Origin: Ephydatia muelleri
Taxonomy: Eukaryota; Porifera; Demospongiae; Spongillida; Spongillidae
DNA length: 64,000 bases
NCBI GenBank assembly: GCA_013339895.1
Contig: JABACO010000046.1
Location: forward strand, 62,001 to 126,000
Direction of reading: 5' to 3'
Part shown: positions 48,401 through 53,563 of the stretch, one piece after another
Layout: every line of letters starts with the position of its first letter
Numbering within the stretch: position 1 is the first letter of the stretch
The notes under the pieces: model-generated
Databases searched by the model: none
Told to the model about the DNA's origin: nothing
What the model saw: only the letters and a program-made list of their open reading frames with translations
Translations under genes and position numbers: made by a program

Positions 48401-49070
48401 ATGATGAAATAGGTCCTGTATGATTAGTTGAAAAATGCATCAACAGAAAGATTAACCGAAGTGTGGAATATATAATAACAAATGGGAGATCTTCGATGCT
48501 CTATGAACTGAAGGAGCAAGGTAGCAAGGTGGCTACCATACTCCATGTATGGGATACCAGCACACTTCTATATGGTTCAAGTTCCTATATTTGAACTGAG
48601 ACAGCTCACCATTCATGCATCAATTGAATTCATGTTATCGACCAAAACATGATTGAATTGCATTTAGGTTTACATGTACTAATGCCATAGATGAGATGGT
48701 TGACATACAGGTTCAGTCACTTTTAGTCCAGTTCAGCGTGCAAAGCTAGCACCACAAGGTCTCACACTCTATTGCTCTCTGGCTGAAAGGTTCAACACTG
48801 GCATGTACACTGTACATTACAATTTTCCTTAGACCATTTTTCAATGAAATAAGATCAATAAACACAGTTGTTAGGCATCACCAGATGTGGCCACACCTCT
48901 AAATAAGCATGAATATCGTACGTGCTGTAGCCAGTTATGCAAATTAATGCTAATCCATTACTTGACACTAAATGCCATGTACGTACGTTTCCAACTGCAT
49001 TGACATCAACACCTCCAGATATCAGTTGTTGGATGGTCTCTACATCACCAAGTGCGCATGCATTGAAAAG
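9071..49070 (-). CDS. Ankyrin–ROC–COR–death-domain (ROCO family) gene
   Basis: One minus-strand gene assembled from exons whose splice sites and phases all agree: 49070-48987, 32617-32375, 29579-29520, 12066-10467, 10241-10218, 10132-9845, 9755-9711 and 9402-9071 (stop). Domain order is ankyrin repeats, ROC GTPase (P-loop GNSGAGKST, switch II DMAGQPEYY, G4-like THVD), COR, a death-like domain and a C-terminal death domain. ROCO proteins are GTPase scaffolds. Death domains recruit adaptors by homotypic binding, so an intracellular sensor or signalling role is likely (inference). The exons listed total 2,676 nt. Two introns are very large: 17.4 kb with a nested transposon stack, and 16.4 kb with the microexon-like array. 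The initiator exon upstream of 49070 was not found. The coding frame has no disruption, so the gene looks functional. Confidence 0.85.
9442..9484 (+). repeat. (GT)n microsatellite in the last intron
   Basis: About 43 bp of nearly pure GT in the intron between the linker exon 9711-9755 and the last exon. Confidence 0.9.
9711..9755 (-). CDS. Pro/Lys-rich linker exon (45 nt)
   Basis: Acceptor gttgttttag, donor GTAGGT, phase 1 in and out. It encodes a short Pro/Lys-rich linker (KPQKPEPPKTSAYL) between the death-like and death domains. Confidence 0.7.
   Translation of the reverse strand, partial: PNLRSPNLPKPQRI
9845..10132 (-). CDS. Death-like domain exon
   Basis: Acceptor ttctataacaacag, donor GTGAGG, phase 1 in and out, 288 nt. 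The sequence shows WSDLGLALRMRKPELDVI, CLKAMLSGWLQ and PTWGALCEAVAE. This W..LG...GL, CL..ML..WL, PTW..L..AL pattern marks the death-like domains that recur in sponge signalling genes. Confidence 0.85.
10218..10241 (-). CDS. Probable 24-nt exon
   Basis: Acceptor ggatctggtag preceded by a strong pyrimidine tract (cccttcctcttcttcctc), donor GTAGTT. The 24-nt length keeps phase 1 on both sides and no stop arises. It is needed only if the COR exon does not splice straight to the death-like exon, which would also be in phase, so it could be optional. Confidence 0.5.
10467..12066 (-). CDS. ROC (C-terminal part) and COR domain exon
   Basis: Acceptor gatattgcttttcag, donor GTAAGG after a split Gly codon, 1,600 nt. 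The first 130 residues complete the ROC GTPase: TAGIIPYNIQ (switch I region), VLYDMAGQPEYY (G3) and VIVVGTHVDKV (G4-like, Thr-His-x-Asp in place of Asn-Lys-x-Asp, as in many ROCO proteins). The rest has the length and hydrophobic pattern of a COR domain with its winged-helix part. No internal stop or frameshift. The neighbouring 17.4-kb intron carries the nested transposons. Confidence 0.85.
12067..12706. other. Intron sequence, nothing seen
   Basis: 3' part of the 17.4-kb intron, before the Gypsy insertion. No repeat or exon recognised. TSD copy tgcac at 12702-12706. Confidence 0.5.
12707..12938 (-). repeat. 3' LTR with an internal inversion
   Basis: 12707-12737 matches the end of the 5' LTR in the expected minus orientation (tgtgatagagtcc at its outer edge). 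The segment about 12738-12938 is flipped. On the plus strand it reads a purine tract (gtaggagaggag) then TGTGGAAGCCC, the LTR start, to aagaaggatc. Re-inverting it would give a complete LTR preceded by its polypurine tract. Confidence 0.75.
12960..13724 (-). pseudogene. Gypsy pol fragment: RT C-terminus and RNase H
   Basis: 13264-13641 encodes the RT connection region (ECVYLGHVVGNG, then GFSGLTGYYRRFIPDYA). In a shifted frame, 12960-13262 encodes RNase H (EEHPVAYYSRKFLPREERY, then TVEKECLAI). Upstream, HIEHLRTILQRIKHANLTVK precedes a stop codon at a usually conserved Gln position. Frame shifts and the stop make it a pseudogene. It is cut at 13724 by the Ginger insertion. Confidence 0.85.
13725..13783 (+). 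repeat. Left TIR of the Ginger-like element
   Basis: Starts TGTCACAAAAATTTAATCC and contains cctaggataaatttt followed by ctgcaa. Pairs with the reverse complement of 28026-28079. Confidence 0.8.
13911..16086 (+). pseudogene. Ginger-like DDE transposase (integrase type), frameshifted
   Basis: Exon about 13930-14231 has the zinc-binding His pair (HVHPTSGHLGVKKT). It joins in phase 0 to exon 14297 onward, whose CDLC completes an HHCC finger. The core follows: HLGVDFIGPIS (first Asp), TTDQGGEF (second Asp, exon from 14648) and ANGLDERWNQ (Glu, exon from 14946). Later exons (15247, 15441 and 15976 onward) carry a chromo/SH3-like end (RINGAHLKVYK) and a C-terminus stopping at TAG 16084-16086. Single-base frame breaks occur near 14425, 15047 and in the A-run at about 15477. 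The splice at 14771 also does not keep frame. It is a decayed transposase gene with introns. Confidence 0.75.
16092..17226 (+). mobile_element. 5'-truncated R2/R4-type LINE, 3' end
   Basis: The open frame 16108-17112 (334 codons) is the C-terminal third of the same family as 17228-20134. It has a zinc finger CGLC...GHHAATC, then RHNRLRDVV, and the restriction-like endonuclease region (RPADVLV, AFDITVTSPL). It begins abruptly right behind the Ginger exon's TAG and ends in a short 3' UTR with TAA repeats (17208-17225). 5' truncation is typical of target-primed reverse transcription. No RT domain remains, so it is inactive. Confidence 0.85.
17228..20134 (+). CDS. R2/R4-type non-LTR retrotransposon ORF (RT and REL endonuclease)
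   Basis: 968 codons, uninterrupted. An N-terminal CCHC-type finger (C26, C29, H41, C45) would bind target DNA. RT motifs follow: KVDMSNAFN (A, about residue 392), GVQQGDPLGP (B, about 442) and YLDD (C, about 480). A second finger CPFC...GHHATSC (about 778) is followed by RHNHLRDIV, RPADVLV (about 841) and LDITVTSPL, the PD-(D/E)XK restriction-like endonuclease of early-branching LINEs. The ATG lies two bases after a (TAA)n tract (17208-17225), so there is almost no 5' UTR. The ORF looks intact and could be active, or is truncated just before its start. R4-clade Dong elements are known to insert into TAA repeats. Confidence 0.9.
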   Translation: MSLHASGALPGQVPAEWLLDQNLFVCPNCSQLVANTRQASHLQRCSQRLTDQTAHLQSPIAPEPQINLSLPTFEEVCQLHHPTLRFVPTKARPAFARALSSALKEVLLHNSEEAWLKLFMLPKCVLPSLKQRSVVNPHTPIESLCKMWLNNDLVTLWSMSVTRANLHNSSKNLRTSTHSQEISSAISLGRSGLMGKSCRMLLSSGIAPSNSATWNLLQSKNPSCPHPTIPDVASNPVTLGPSFDILRILRSFTKGTSAGPSGLSIQHILDAASIPLQTPICDSLKGVVNILASGKAPKSVSAFLSGGRLIALNKGKISEGRYTDIRPIVVGETLRRLTGKCLCSILRDKFSTFFQPSQFGVACKAGVEKVVHKLRKCIDDGWMSGDFVVCKVDMSNAFNRVSRQAVLDECSSFFPELLPWVSWCYGSHSIVWHSMGKISSQSGVQQGDPLGPMLFALVLHKLVSSIEADDDCIDLRFNTWYLDDGILAGERSAVVRALHLIEELGPHLGLFINYPKCEVFSRNGFSLFPASVKSSFVPNLEILGAPIGDLVHCSRFFDEKHNLFKVLRAISDVAAVDLHVAISLLRMCGGYCKLVHLARTTPTILCEDSLKFFDEEVRLCFSSCVAIDVPDPQWQQAQLSPKRGGLGLRSLSLHSCAAFISSLASLEMGNPDNIHLQQAILRFNARVSSQDSITMESVLNSPPQQKSLSQMLDSFAFHSLLSSASPVNKARMLSVSSPHASSWITAIPSTRLKMHLESAEFQMAIRWWLGLKTSDVSPCPFCPDLVLDPLGHHATSCRHGGDVVIRHNHLRDIVADFCRQAHLSVRVEAGYGLSSDHSNTRPADVLVQGWDRGSPAALDITVTSPLTPATLRDASSTAGAAAYAAECRKHTANDAKCQELGWACIPLAVETFGNWGMEAQGVFSRLASALGMHQGTSKSWALHTIYSRLNMSLVRSVARSILGRSYVV
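20135..20277. repeat. A/TAA-rich tail-to-tail junction of two LINEs
   Basis: The 3' tail of the plus element (to about 20200) and that of the minus element (20277 upward) meet in a simple A/TAA-rich tract (20203-20260). Confidence 0.6.
20278..22869 (-). CDS. R2/R4-type LINE ORF, 5'-truncated, different subfamily
   Basis: 863 codons without a break, antiparallel to the 17228-20134 element and clearly diverged from it. RT motifs: KVDMQNAFN (about residue 281), GVQQGDPLGP (B) and YLDD (about 371). The finger CPFC...CHHALTC (about 673) is followed by RHNKLRDCV, RPADVLVPNW and AFDLKVIHPL. Alignment by eye with the longer relative places its first Met (MLPKC) about 125 residues in, so the N-terminal finger is lost. 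The sequence upstream runs into a (TAA)n tract (22897-22930), so the 5' end is a truncation point. Confidence 0.85.
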   Translation of the reverse strand: MLPKCILASSKRGGKKGRHKISIDTLCQEWSRGNEKSLWTAAVSRACKSHQSTPISQASITKEFDHVQSDHAKLKSAISCVREGLLSKACQILTSKGIAPDTKETFERLKAKHPFSNPPSVPVGNIDTKPVQLQADFNLLAVLRSFKKATACGPSGMRIQHFLDVASVPLPVSTITLLREVLNILLAGKAPEAIAPLLAGGSLTALLKVKGNSWDVRPIAVGEVIRRLASKCACNVVKEKASDFFSPFQFGVACPRGSEKIIHNLREVLEQHWSDPDFAVVKVDMQNAFNLVSRDAVLQQCLMHFPEIYPWTSWCYSQHPKLWHPVGSISSASGVQQGDPLGPLLFALVLQSVLKKLAADPQCQQLLLNAWYLDDGALAGPGSAVLRALEVLGADGKPNGLILNPSKCELFSPNTDTFQPFDSSIPTSTTPNFEILGAPIGSPEFCGEYIEAKRKQACSLLHLLPQLCDPQVSILLLRHCASFCKLSHLGRSVPPCDSSLRQFMLFDEDVLHCLEECAAFELTLSATKQVQLPLRHGGLGLTSVSNHSSSAFISSLSNAIDVTSAPNASHHLKQAIALYNTKINSADAITFESVTSSPPQQHHLSGKIEDNSFQTLLINSTVCTRARLRAVSASNANAWLRAIPCIHNDLALEPQEMQVLLKWWLGLPVFSADSKCPFCSSALDPDCHHALTCRSGGDVIARHNKLRDCVANLCSKACLSPQLEKGPGIDFSRPADVLVPNWSLSNPAAFDLKVIHPLNTDLILEASLASGNSAEVGEIEKHAKNDQMCARLGWTCIPLVVEVYGGWGCEAKECYSRLSKRLAMQVGICETEALCQMYCLLAVTLMRQNARAILRAPLLEYSH
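23141..23170 (-). mobile_element. About 25-bp 3' stub of the same LINE family
   Basis: gtgctccccttcttgagta on the minus strand equals the last codons of the 20278-22869 ORF. It is flanked by (TAA)n on both sides (23105-23136, 23170-23183). An extreme 5'-truncated insertion. Confidence 0.65.
23223..23810 (-). pseudogene. LINE RT C-terminal region
   Basis: YKIYVRPILEYNSPIWSPW and IKCIERVQRFFSRTL, then a shifted frame with WNSLPQHIV and FKSLL near the end. This is the standard post-RT tail of CR1/Jockey-type LINEs. A frameshift near 23490-23510 separates the two parts. Confidence 0.8.
23811..24372 (-). repeat. 18-bp minisatellite, about 30 copies
   Basis: Units of ccactagtactcgcgcct with variants tcgtgcct, ttgcgcct, tcacacct and tcgtgcat. 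Since 18 is a multiple of three, both strands stay open. The minus strand reads repeated Gly-x-Ser-Thr-Ser-Gly with x mostly Ala, Val or Thr; the plus strand reads Pro-Pro-Leu-Val-Leu-x. It sits inside the broken LINE. Confidence 0.9.
24685..26520 (-). pseudogene. LINE APE endonuclease and first half of RT
   Basis: 25900-26520 is an APE-type endonuclease (FVTESWLHSSVPD, VFVVGDFNFPAIDW, LDLVFAS). 25082-25897 continues with the inter-domain region. 24653-25066 has the RT start (PSNYRPISLT) and motif A (VDAVYIDFAKAFDTV). Frameshifts lie at about 25898 and 25075. The match to LINE RT ends after CVYIGNCLSNVY at about 24685. Confidence 0.85.
26536..26952 (-). pseudogene. LINE ORF1-like protein fragment
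   Basis: 138 codons. The pattern YRLGKRAPDGNRPRLLKVRF, KAKSLKNS and VYIRPCHSPAERKHISELY is that of the nucleic-acid-binding ORF1 end in CR1/L2-like LINEs. It lies directly upstream of the endonuclease ORF. Confidence 0.65.
27212..28060 (+). pseudogene. Ginger-associated Ulp1-like protease and PHD finger
   Basis: An acceptor-like tttatttaccag at 27183-27194 precedes MPSRFQRKRYTKSG. The protease part shows the catalytic His context (GANHWVTVSNL) and, after stops and frame changes, the Gln/Cys context (QMNGHDCGVYAIAFA) of C48-type cysteine proteases. A PHD finger follows from 27872: IYCHCRGQESALMMQCDGC with WYHMEC, its last Cys pair broken by a frameshift at about 28010. It ends inside the right TIR. 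C48 proteases and PHD fingers are known partners of Ginger transposases. The copy is decayed. Confidence 0.75.
28026..28079 (-). repeat. Right TIR of the Ginger-like element
   Basis: Reverse complement begins TGTAACGGCAAAAATTACCC and shares atcctaggataaatttt with the left TIR. Followed by the ggcc target duplicate. Confidence 0.8.
28132..28618. mobile_element. MITE inserted in Gypsy gag
   Basis: Ends are CAGGGGCGGACGCAGGATTTAG and the reverse complement of cctaaatctgccactg, partly matching inverted termini. It is flanked by catca on both sides (28127-28131 and 28619-28623). Removing it with one catca lets the interrupted gag protein pattern continue, apart from a stop at the junction. Its middle holds the G-rich tandem repeat. 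Confidence 0.6.
28200..28440 (+). repeat. Tandem repeat with long G runs
   Basis: About five copies of a 40-60 bp unit, cagtccacttcaggtccgata followed by a variable spacer, aaaagtgg and a G run of 6-20. The G runs could form G-quadruplexes and may be miscounted in the assembly. Confidence 0.8.
28619..28927 (-). pseudogene. Gypsy gag 5' part
   Basis: Starts at an ATG 124 bp inside the 5' LTR. A charged coiled-coil-like stretch rich in Arg, Glu and Gln (ERRRMQER-type, residues 1-50) precedes LAPLSEEDDIEAYLVTFERI, the typical start of the Gypsy capsid domain. It is cut by the MITE at 28618 and resumes as WAQYLTPGMAQLAFAA-like sequence at 28131-28084, up to the Ginger insertion. Confidence 0.8.
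29030..29050 (-). promoter_or_regulatory. Gypsy primer-binding site
   Basis: Immediately inside the 5' LTR the minus strand reads TTGGCAGCGGTGGGATC, the position and style of a tRNA primer-binding site. Confidence 0.55.
29051..29321 (-). repeat. 5' LTR of the Gypsy element (271 bp)
   Basis: On the minus strand it begins TGTGGAAGCCC and ends GACTCTATCACA, with a TATAAATA-like promoter word in the middle (gcgtataaatatgta). It matches the 3' LTR except for the inversion there and an approximately 30-bp stretch near its end present only here. Confidence 0.85.
29520..29579 (-). CDS. 60-nt exon between P-loop and switch I
   Basis: Acceptor cttgtacag, donor GTGAGT, phase 0 on both sides, encoding 20 residues (AIMSISNCNEEVGSLLDRAK). 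Placed between the P-loop exon (ending STLAQ) and the next exon (NLYKAARPPKPLTAGI), it gives the expected spacing between G1 and the TAGI switch region. It lies only 200 bp outside the Gypsy 5' LTR. Confidence 0.8.
30005..32030 (+). repeat. 20-bp minisatellite, about 100 copies
   Basis: Units of cacacccctgtaccctctag with many variants. A larger block of about 450 bp, marked by ccttgtagcatacaattgtaccctctcacc, recurs near 30680, 31145 and 31600, so higher-order duplication occurred. Lies in the intron between the ROC exons 29520-29579 and 32375-32617. Confidence 0.95.
32040..32190 (-). repeat. Inverted continuation of the 20-bp minisatellite
   Basis: The same unit on the opposite strand (ctagagggtacaggggtgtg, about seven copies), directly after the plus-oriented array and an approximately 25-bp spacer. 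Confidence 0.85.
32375..32617 (-). CDS. Ankyrin repeats and ROC P-loop exon
   Basis: Acceptor ttcaaatgcaag, donor GTATGT, 81 codons, phase 0. It encodes a full ankyrin repeat (DYTPLHVAVQLNKTDCVKKL), the start of another (DRSGRTPVMLAS), then VHTFSKVILCGNSGAGKSTL, the Walker A of the ROC GTPase. The N-terminal edge begins in the ankyrin beta-hairpin just before TPLH, so this exon border falls at the finger tip where the upstream array could add residues. Confidence 0.85.
33290..46330 (-). repeat. 13-kb tandem array of about 380-510-bp units
   Basis: Twenty-nine units in the intron between the two ankyrin exons. Each has, on the minus strand, a pyrimidine stretch (tttttattctccttctcttga), then ctatgaactatgtgtacaacactacag, three variable bases, and gtaagtatca. 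Two unit types differ downstream of gtaagtatca: A (ctgcacacatttccactgatac) and B (ttgaacaagtttccattgttg). A 2,558-bp block is duplicated: junctions 40259, 40744, 41150 and 41656 correspond to 42817, 43302, 43708 and 44214. Recurrent 67-codon and 80-codon open frames come from this repetition and end at the conserved atgaactatgtg region; I do not consider them genes. Confidence 0.95.
33300..46308 (-). other. Candidate array of 28 one-codon microexons
   Basis: Triplet between AG and GTAAGT on the coding strand, with its lowest plus coordinate: 33300 CGG, 33637 ATG, 34600 CTG, 35094 TGG, 35606 GAG, 35994 CTG, 36489 TGG, 36981 GAG, 37487 AGG, 37991 TGG, 38380 GAT, 38873 AGG, 39257 GCG, 39764 AGG, 40259 GCG, 40744 TGG, 41150 CTA, 41656 AGG, 42341 CTG, 42817 GCG, 43302 TGG, 43708 CTG, 44214 ACG, 44400 CTG, 44907 GAG, 45402 AGG, 45794 GAT, 46306 GTG. 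At 34144 AG directly abuts GTGAGT with no triplet. Coding potential: Arg, Met, Leu, Trp, Glu, Asp, Ala, Thr or Val, never stop. Flanking exons are both phase 0. Use in transcripts is inferred, not shown. Confidence 0.5.
46331..48986. other. Intron sequence; possible solo LTR remnant
   Basis: (GT)n at 46361-46390. Around 46860-47225 the sequence looks LTR-like: a gcatataagg promoter-like word, aatattaaa, and at about 47230 ggtggcagaagtgggatcgatc, resembling the primer-binding site of the Gypsy element at 29030-29050. I could not find a second LTR or coding sequence. The rest (47300-48986) shows nothing recognisable. Confidence 0.3.
48987..49070 (-). CDS. N-terminal ankyrin repeat exon (84 nt)
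   Basis: Acceptor atgaatcatccaccacag-like (ccaccacag), donor GTACGT, 28 codons, phase 0: LFNACALGDVETIQQLISGG followed by VDVNAVGN. This is one ankyrin repeat from the first helix to the start of the beta-hairpin. Joined directly to exon 32617 it gives a repeat of 32 residues; one added codon gives 33. Confidence 0.8.
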
Positions 49071-50830
49071 CTGTGGTGGATGAATGAAACATTGAAGTAA
49101 CTCACTAATGCAATACATCAACTGTAAGATTTCAACAAGTTTCAAAAAAGTCTTTGAATGCACTACTACTGTTATCTTATTAAGGCCAAAGTCATTTCCA
49201 TGTCTGTGCTCCTATTCTACGCGCAGTTCATTGCATATGAGATACATTATATGCATGAAACCATGACTTATTATCATTCTGGCCAATGCAATATGTTCAT
49301 GTTTCTTCATATCCATAATACCTTCCATACAGTGATACAATACGCATGTACATGTACAACAATACACTACACATAGTTGCATACACTAATCAGTATACAT
49401 GCAATTATTTGGCTCAACCAGACCAGCACACAGAACTGGTACAGATAATAACTGTGCATCCTGAACGTAACTGTTCATGTACACATAGGTACGCATAGCA
49501 TATGTATCTCACAGTCACAGCTGAATCCTGGTTACAGGTTTGAATACATGATGTATGAACACATGACATTGACAAAATGGTTAACCGATTATGCGTGGAA
49601 GTAAAAATATTTCATGCATCAGTGTGGGTAGCATACATACATGGTTGTATGTTAAGTGTACTTGGCGATGCGTTGGTAGTCGTGGTTGTACTCTGAGTAT
49701 ACTTAGTGATGTGTTGGTATCTATGTACCGCATGTGTGCAGAGTGTGCAGTGTATACGCTGCAGGTTTGAAGACCTTACCATATGTGCTGTGTCCCTCTC
49801 TTACATGAAGACTTGTAAGAGAGCAACAATTCTATTTGATTTTGTACAGAACCTGTTGGTAACAAATCACTCGCTTCAAAGGTACAAAGAAATGAAAAGA
49901 TACAAAAATCTAACTTCTATTTGCAGTCTGGTTCACTGCAAATGCAACTCGCTCAACTAGACTCTATGCACTGAAAAAAAATTTCAACTATCTCAAATGC
50001 CCACTTGGGTAGACATGCTGGCTTGCGTTTACACTCTTCACTTAGTGCTATCACACACCCAGCAGTATTGTACACATGTACATCTAGCTACAGATGTAGG
50101 CATGATGCATATACACACATATACAGGGTGCATGCAAAGTTTTGCTAACATTTCCACTGCGTGTTCACATGCTGGATTGAATTTGTATTTCGGTGCATAT
50201 AGGGTCAAGTAATGACCAGTAAAATGAATGGCAGACATTACTTGTGATAATTAAGTACTAATACACGTGGCGATAGACTGATTAAACGACGACGTTAGTC
50301 GTCCCTGTCTCTCGTTCCTAAGTTTAGACCACGGACCTTTTTCGAAGGCAGATCGGGGTACTGTGCAATACGTGTACGCCATGAGTAAAATATAATCCCG
50401 AGGGCGGGGGGCAATAAAATCAGAATGAGATCCCCATCGTCCAATACTGTAGACCTTGAAGAGAGGATTACGAATCTGCTTTTAAAATAAAATCTGACTG
50501 AAGAATAAAAGTTACGCCATATCCAGAAATGCGCGGTCAAAGTCTTGCGGTTTGTACATTCACGTATACTTCCGGATAACTCCCGTAGAAAATGAACGGC
50601 TGTTTATAAACTTGATTGTTAATCAATAACGTAATAGGGTATAACTTTACTATCAATATTGCTTCAGATACGTACGATCTTGATTTAGCTGAACAAAAAA
50701 TAACTGCTTTGTATTGAAAATTGTTGTAGTTTTTGTGAAAACAGCACTTCCATAGAGATGTATGGAAAATCAATAATCCTACAGAAACAGCATCATCGTC
50801 CTACCACACCTCTACCCAGGGCACCAAAGT
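49071..50830. other. Upstream region, first exon of the ROCO gene not located
   Basis: No convincing ankyrin exon or promoter recognised. A minus open frame at 50295-50540 contains a hydrophobic segment (LILILLPPALGIIFYSW) followed by a charged tail and could be an exon of an unknown gene, but no second exon supports it. Confidence 0.3.
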
Positions 50831-50831
50831 T

Positions 50832-51724
50832 GTGGTAGAAGCTATTAAGGGATGTGGTGAATTTAGCTCTGCCTGTCACCTGGATGCAATCAGCAGGGCA
50901 AGACATGAGTCGCGAAAAGGACTTGACGAGATTGCCAAACAGAAACTAGATGCCATTCTTGCAATTCTTTCACCAGGCAGACAACGTGCAATCATGAGGG
51001 TGGTTGAGGGCAAAACGTCCAGCTGGTTGACGACTCTGATCTGCCACTTCAAAGCTGCCACTTTGATTTGGCTCCTGTACAGTTCAAAGATGGCCTAGCT
51101 CTGCGCTATTTGCGACATCCATCTAATCTGCCAGCCAAATGCAATGGTTGTGGAGCTAATTTCACCCTCCAACATGCCCTACACTGCAAGAAGGGGGGAC
51201 TTGTTATACTACGCCACAATGCGACTGCATTGGTGATCTTGCCAGTCAGGTGTGGCCCCAAGTTATAAAGGATAAATGAAGCTACTGCCACCTCAAGTGA
51301 TCCAGGACTAAGGCTTGACCTGGGAATCAGAGGTGTTTGGCAACCACAGGTGGAGGCGTTGTTTGATGTCCGTGTCATAGACCATCTCACTGCCATCGAG
51401 CATGCCATTCTTGAATCCAGCTCACAGGAGAAGAAGAGAATGTACAAAAAGGCAGTTGAAGACAGAAGAGGCACCTTCACCCCATTTGTCCTTTCCGTGG
51501 ATGGACTACTTCACAAAGAGGCTAGTCACTACATTAAGCACATGGCCACTGCTCTGTCTTCAAAGTGGGACAAAGCCTATTCTATCACCAGCAGCTGCAT
51601 CAGATCACGGCTCGCTTTTGCAGGGGTTCGAGCAGTGAGCCTCTGTCTTAGAGGATCCCGCACCAAATGGAGAAGTGGGCTGGGGTTTGATGATGGTGCT
51701 CCTCTGGCCTCATTCATGGAGTAA
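50832..51724 (+). pseudogene. Retroelement C-terminal fragment (finger plus REL-like region)
   Basis: Three consecutive frames make one protein pattern: FKDGLALRYLRHPSNLPAKC, then a finger CNGCGANFTLQHALHCKKGG with LVILRHN, then LDLGIRGVWQPQVEALFDVR and FTPFVLSVDGLLHKEA, ending with LCLRGSRTKWRSGLGFDDGA. The C-x2-C...HALxCxxGG...RHN layout followed by an Asp-containing beta region parallels the finger and endonuclease region of R2-like LINEs. I know this protein type from many cnidarian and sponge genomes as a retroelement tail. Frame changes near 51075 and 51270 and a lost RHNEVRD-like end mark it as decayed. Confidence 0.65.
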
Positions 51725-52239
51725 ATTTTTTGACTTATTATTTCTCTTTTTAATTACTTAAGTATCATCTAATTGTACGTATTTCATGTTTTTAAAGTAA
51801 TTGATTTTCTTGTAAAATACTTCATTAATGTATTCTGCAGCTCATAATTCTTACACCAGTTTAGATTCAGTTTTTGTGGTACCCCAGAATAAGAGATCAT
51901 GCAGTTGTATTAGAGATATTTACCTAGTATAGATTTTGACCATTTGAATTTTAAATTGTTTTGGGTCACAAGGACAGGGATTCAATTAGCGCCATCTTGT
52001 TGAGTGTTTTTAATGTAGATGCAACACAATTAATTAACTGGTACGTTATATTGTATGGGTTACTTAGCTAGCTTAGCGTATACGTACATATACGCTAAAG
52101 ACTAGCTAGAGCTCTAGTATAGCTGGCTCGACCTCGAGTCCAGGACATCTATTCGATATTCGCTGGCTGTACCAAGTGAGAGTATACATGTAAGTGTATT
52201 CGTCCACTTCTTCGTGTGCGCGTGTTCTGTGCGCGCGTG

Positions 52240-52600
52240 AGTGTGTACGTGTGTATGTATGTGAGTGTGCGCGCGTGTATGTGTGTGTGTGTGTGTGTGC
52301 ACGCGCAGATTGTGTATCTCTTGTGTAAGTGGCTATGAATCTTTCCTCTCTCCCTCTCAGTCTGCATGCATGTGTGTGCGTGGGTGCGTGTGTGTATGTA
52401 TGTATGTATGTATGTATGTATGTATGTATGCATGTATGTATGTATGTATGTATGTATGTATGTATGTATGTATGTGTATGTATGTATGTATATGTATGTA
52501 TGTATGTATATGTATGTATATGTATGTAAGTATCTATGATCTGTATATATATGTATGTATGTATGTATGTAAGTATCTATGATCTGTATATGTCAATATG
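52240..52600 (+). repeat. TG then TATG microsatellite
   Basis: A TG/CG-rich stretch (52240-52310), then from 52394 to about 52570 nearly pure tatg tetranucleotides, then two copies of atgtaagtatctatgatctgtatat. Confidence 0.95.
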
Positions 52601-52955
52601 TATGTGTGATGTGTATGCATGCTTGTGCATAAGTTTTGGTTTGAAAAAGCTCATTGGGACCATACATGGGAAATACAGCATCCCATATGTGTGGATAACA
52701 ACACAACATTCGTACTATTTTGAATGCATCAGATGGAGAGACAACAATTGGCATCCAGTATGAAAGTGGGAGAGTGGTAATAAGTACATTTAACTCGTAC
52801 TGGTACTATCTCTGCACCCACTCCCTCAGTTGTAAAATACTATGGACAAAATTTCTACAATTCAGGAGCCCTTTGCTTGAATGCAAAACTAAGTTGTTTG
52901 TGAAGCCAGAACAGAGTAAGACTATGAGCTGTGTGTGTTGTCAGTGTGTGCGTTT

Positions 52956-52977
52956 GTACAGTGTGTGTGTGTGCGTG

Positions 52978-53015
<38 letters not shown>

Positions 53016-53023
53016 GCATACAA
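52956..53023 (+). repeat. (GT)n microsatellite
   Basis: GT tract broken by gcgtgcgtt, followed by gttgcatac. Confidence 0.9.
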
Positions 53024-53111
53024 GTGTGTACTAGTATAGACCTATTCATTATGTGCTAGACCTTACAATTGTGTGCTATGTAAACTGTGATTAGCCTCAT
53101 CTGATGTTAGA

Positions 53112-53350
53112 CTATAGTCTGAGAACAGTAGGTCCATATGTACTGTAGGTATGTAGGTCCAGGGTAGGCCTAAGTAGGTACATGTAAGTCCAGGGTAGGC
53201 CTATGTAGGGACATGGGTAGGCCTATGTAGGTACGTAGGTCCAGGGTAGGCACATGTAGGTCCAGGGTAGGCCTATGTAGGTACATGTACATGTAGGTAG
53301 GTCCAGAGTACTAGTATAGGCCTATGTACACGTAGTTACATTGTAGGTCC
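53112..53350 (+). repeat. Irregular tandem repeat of gtaggtccagggtaggcctat
   Basis: About nine copies of a 15-35 bp unit with variable spacing. The segment atgctatgtaaactgtg plus catctgatgtta occurs before (about 53078) and after (about 53514), so the repeat may have expanded inside a duplication. Confidence 0.8.
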
Positions 53351-53563
53351 AGGGTGGTACAGGTGGTGATGAACACGTAGGCAAAGATGAGGAGAGTGAA
53401 GATGAGGATAACTATTCAGATGAAATTGAAGTTGACTAAAACATCTGGACCCTTGCACAAGTACAATTGTATGGTCCTTGAAGATAATATTCATTATATG
53501 GTAGGTCCATTTTATGCTATGTAAACTGTGGTTAGCTAATCTGATGTTAAGCTGCCTGTTAGG

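Noticed and set aside
50295-50540. First exon of the ROCO gene
   Set aside because: The hydrophobic segment and tail do not resemble an ankyrin-gene start and end in a stop codon without a donor.
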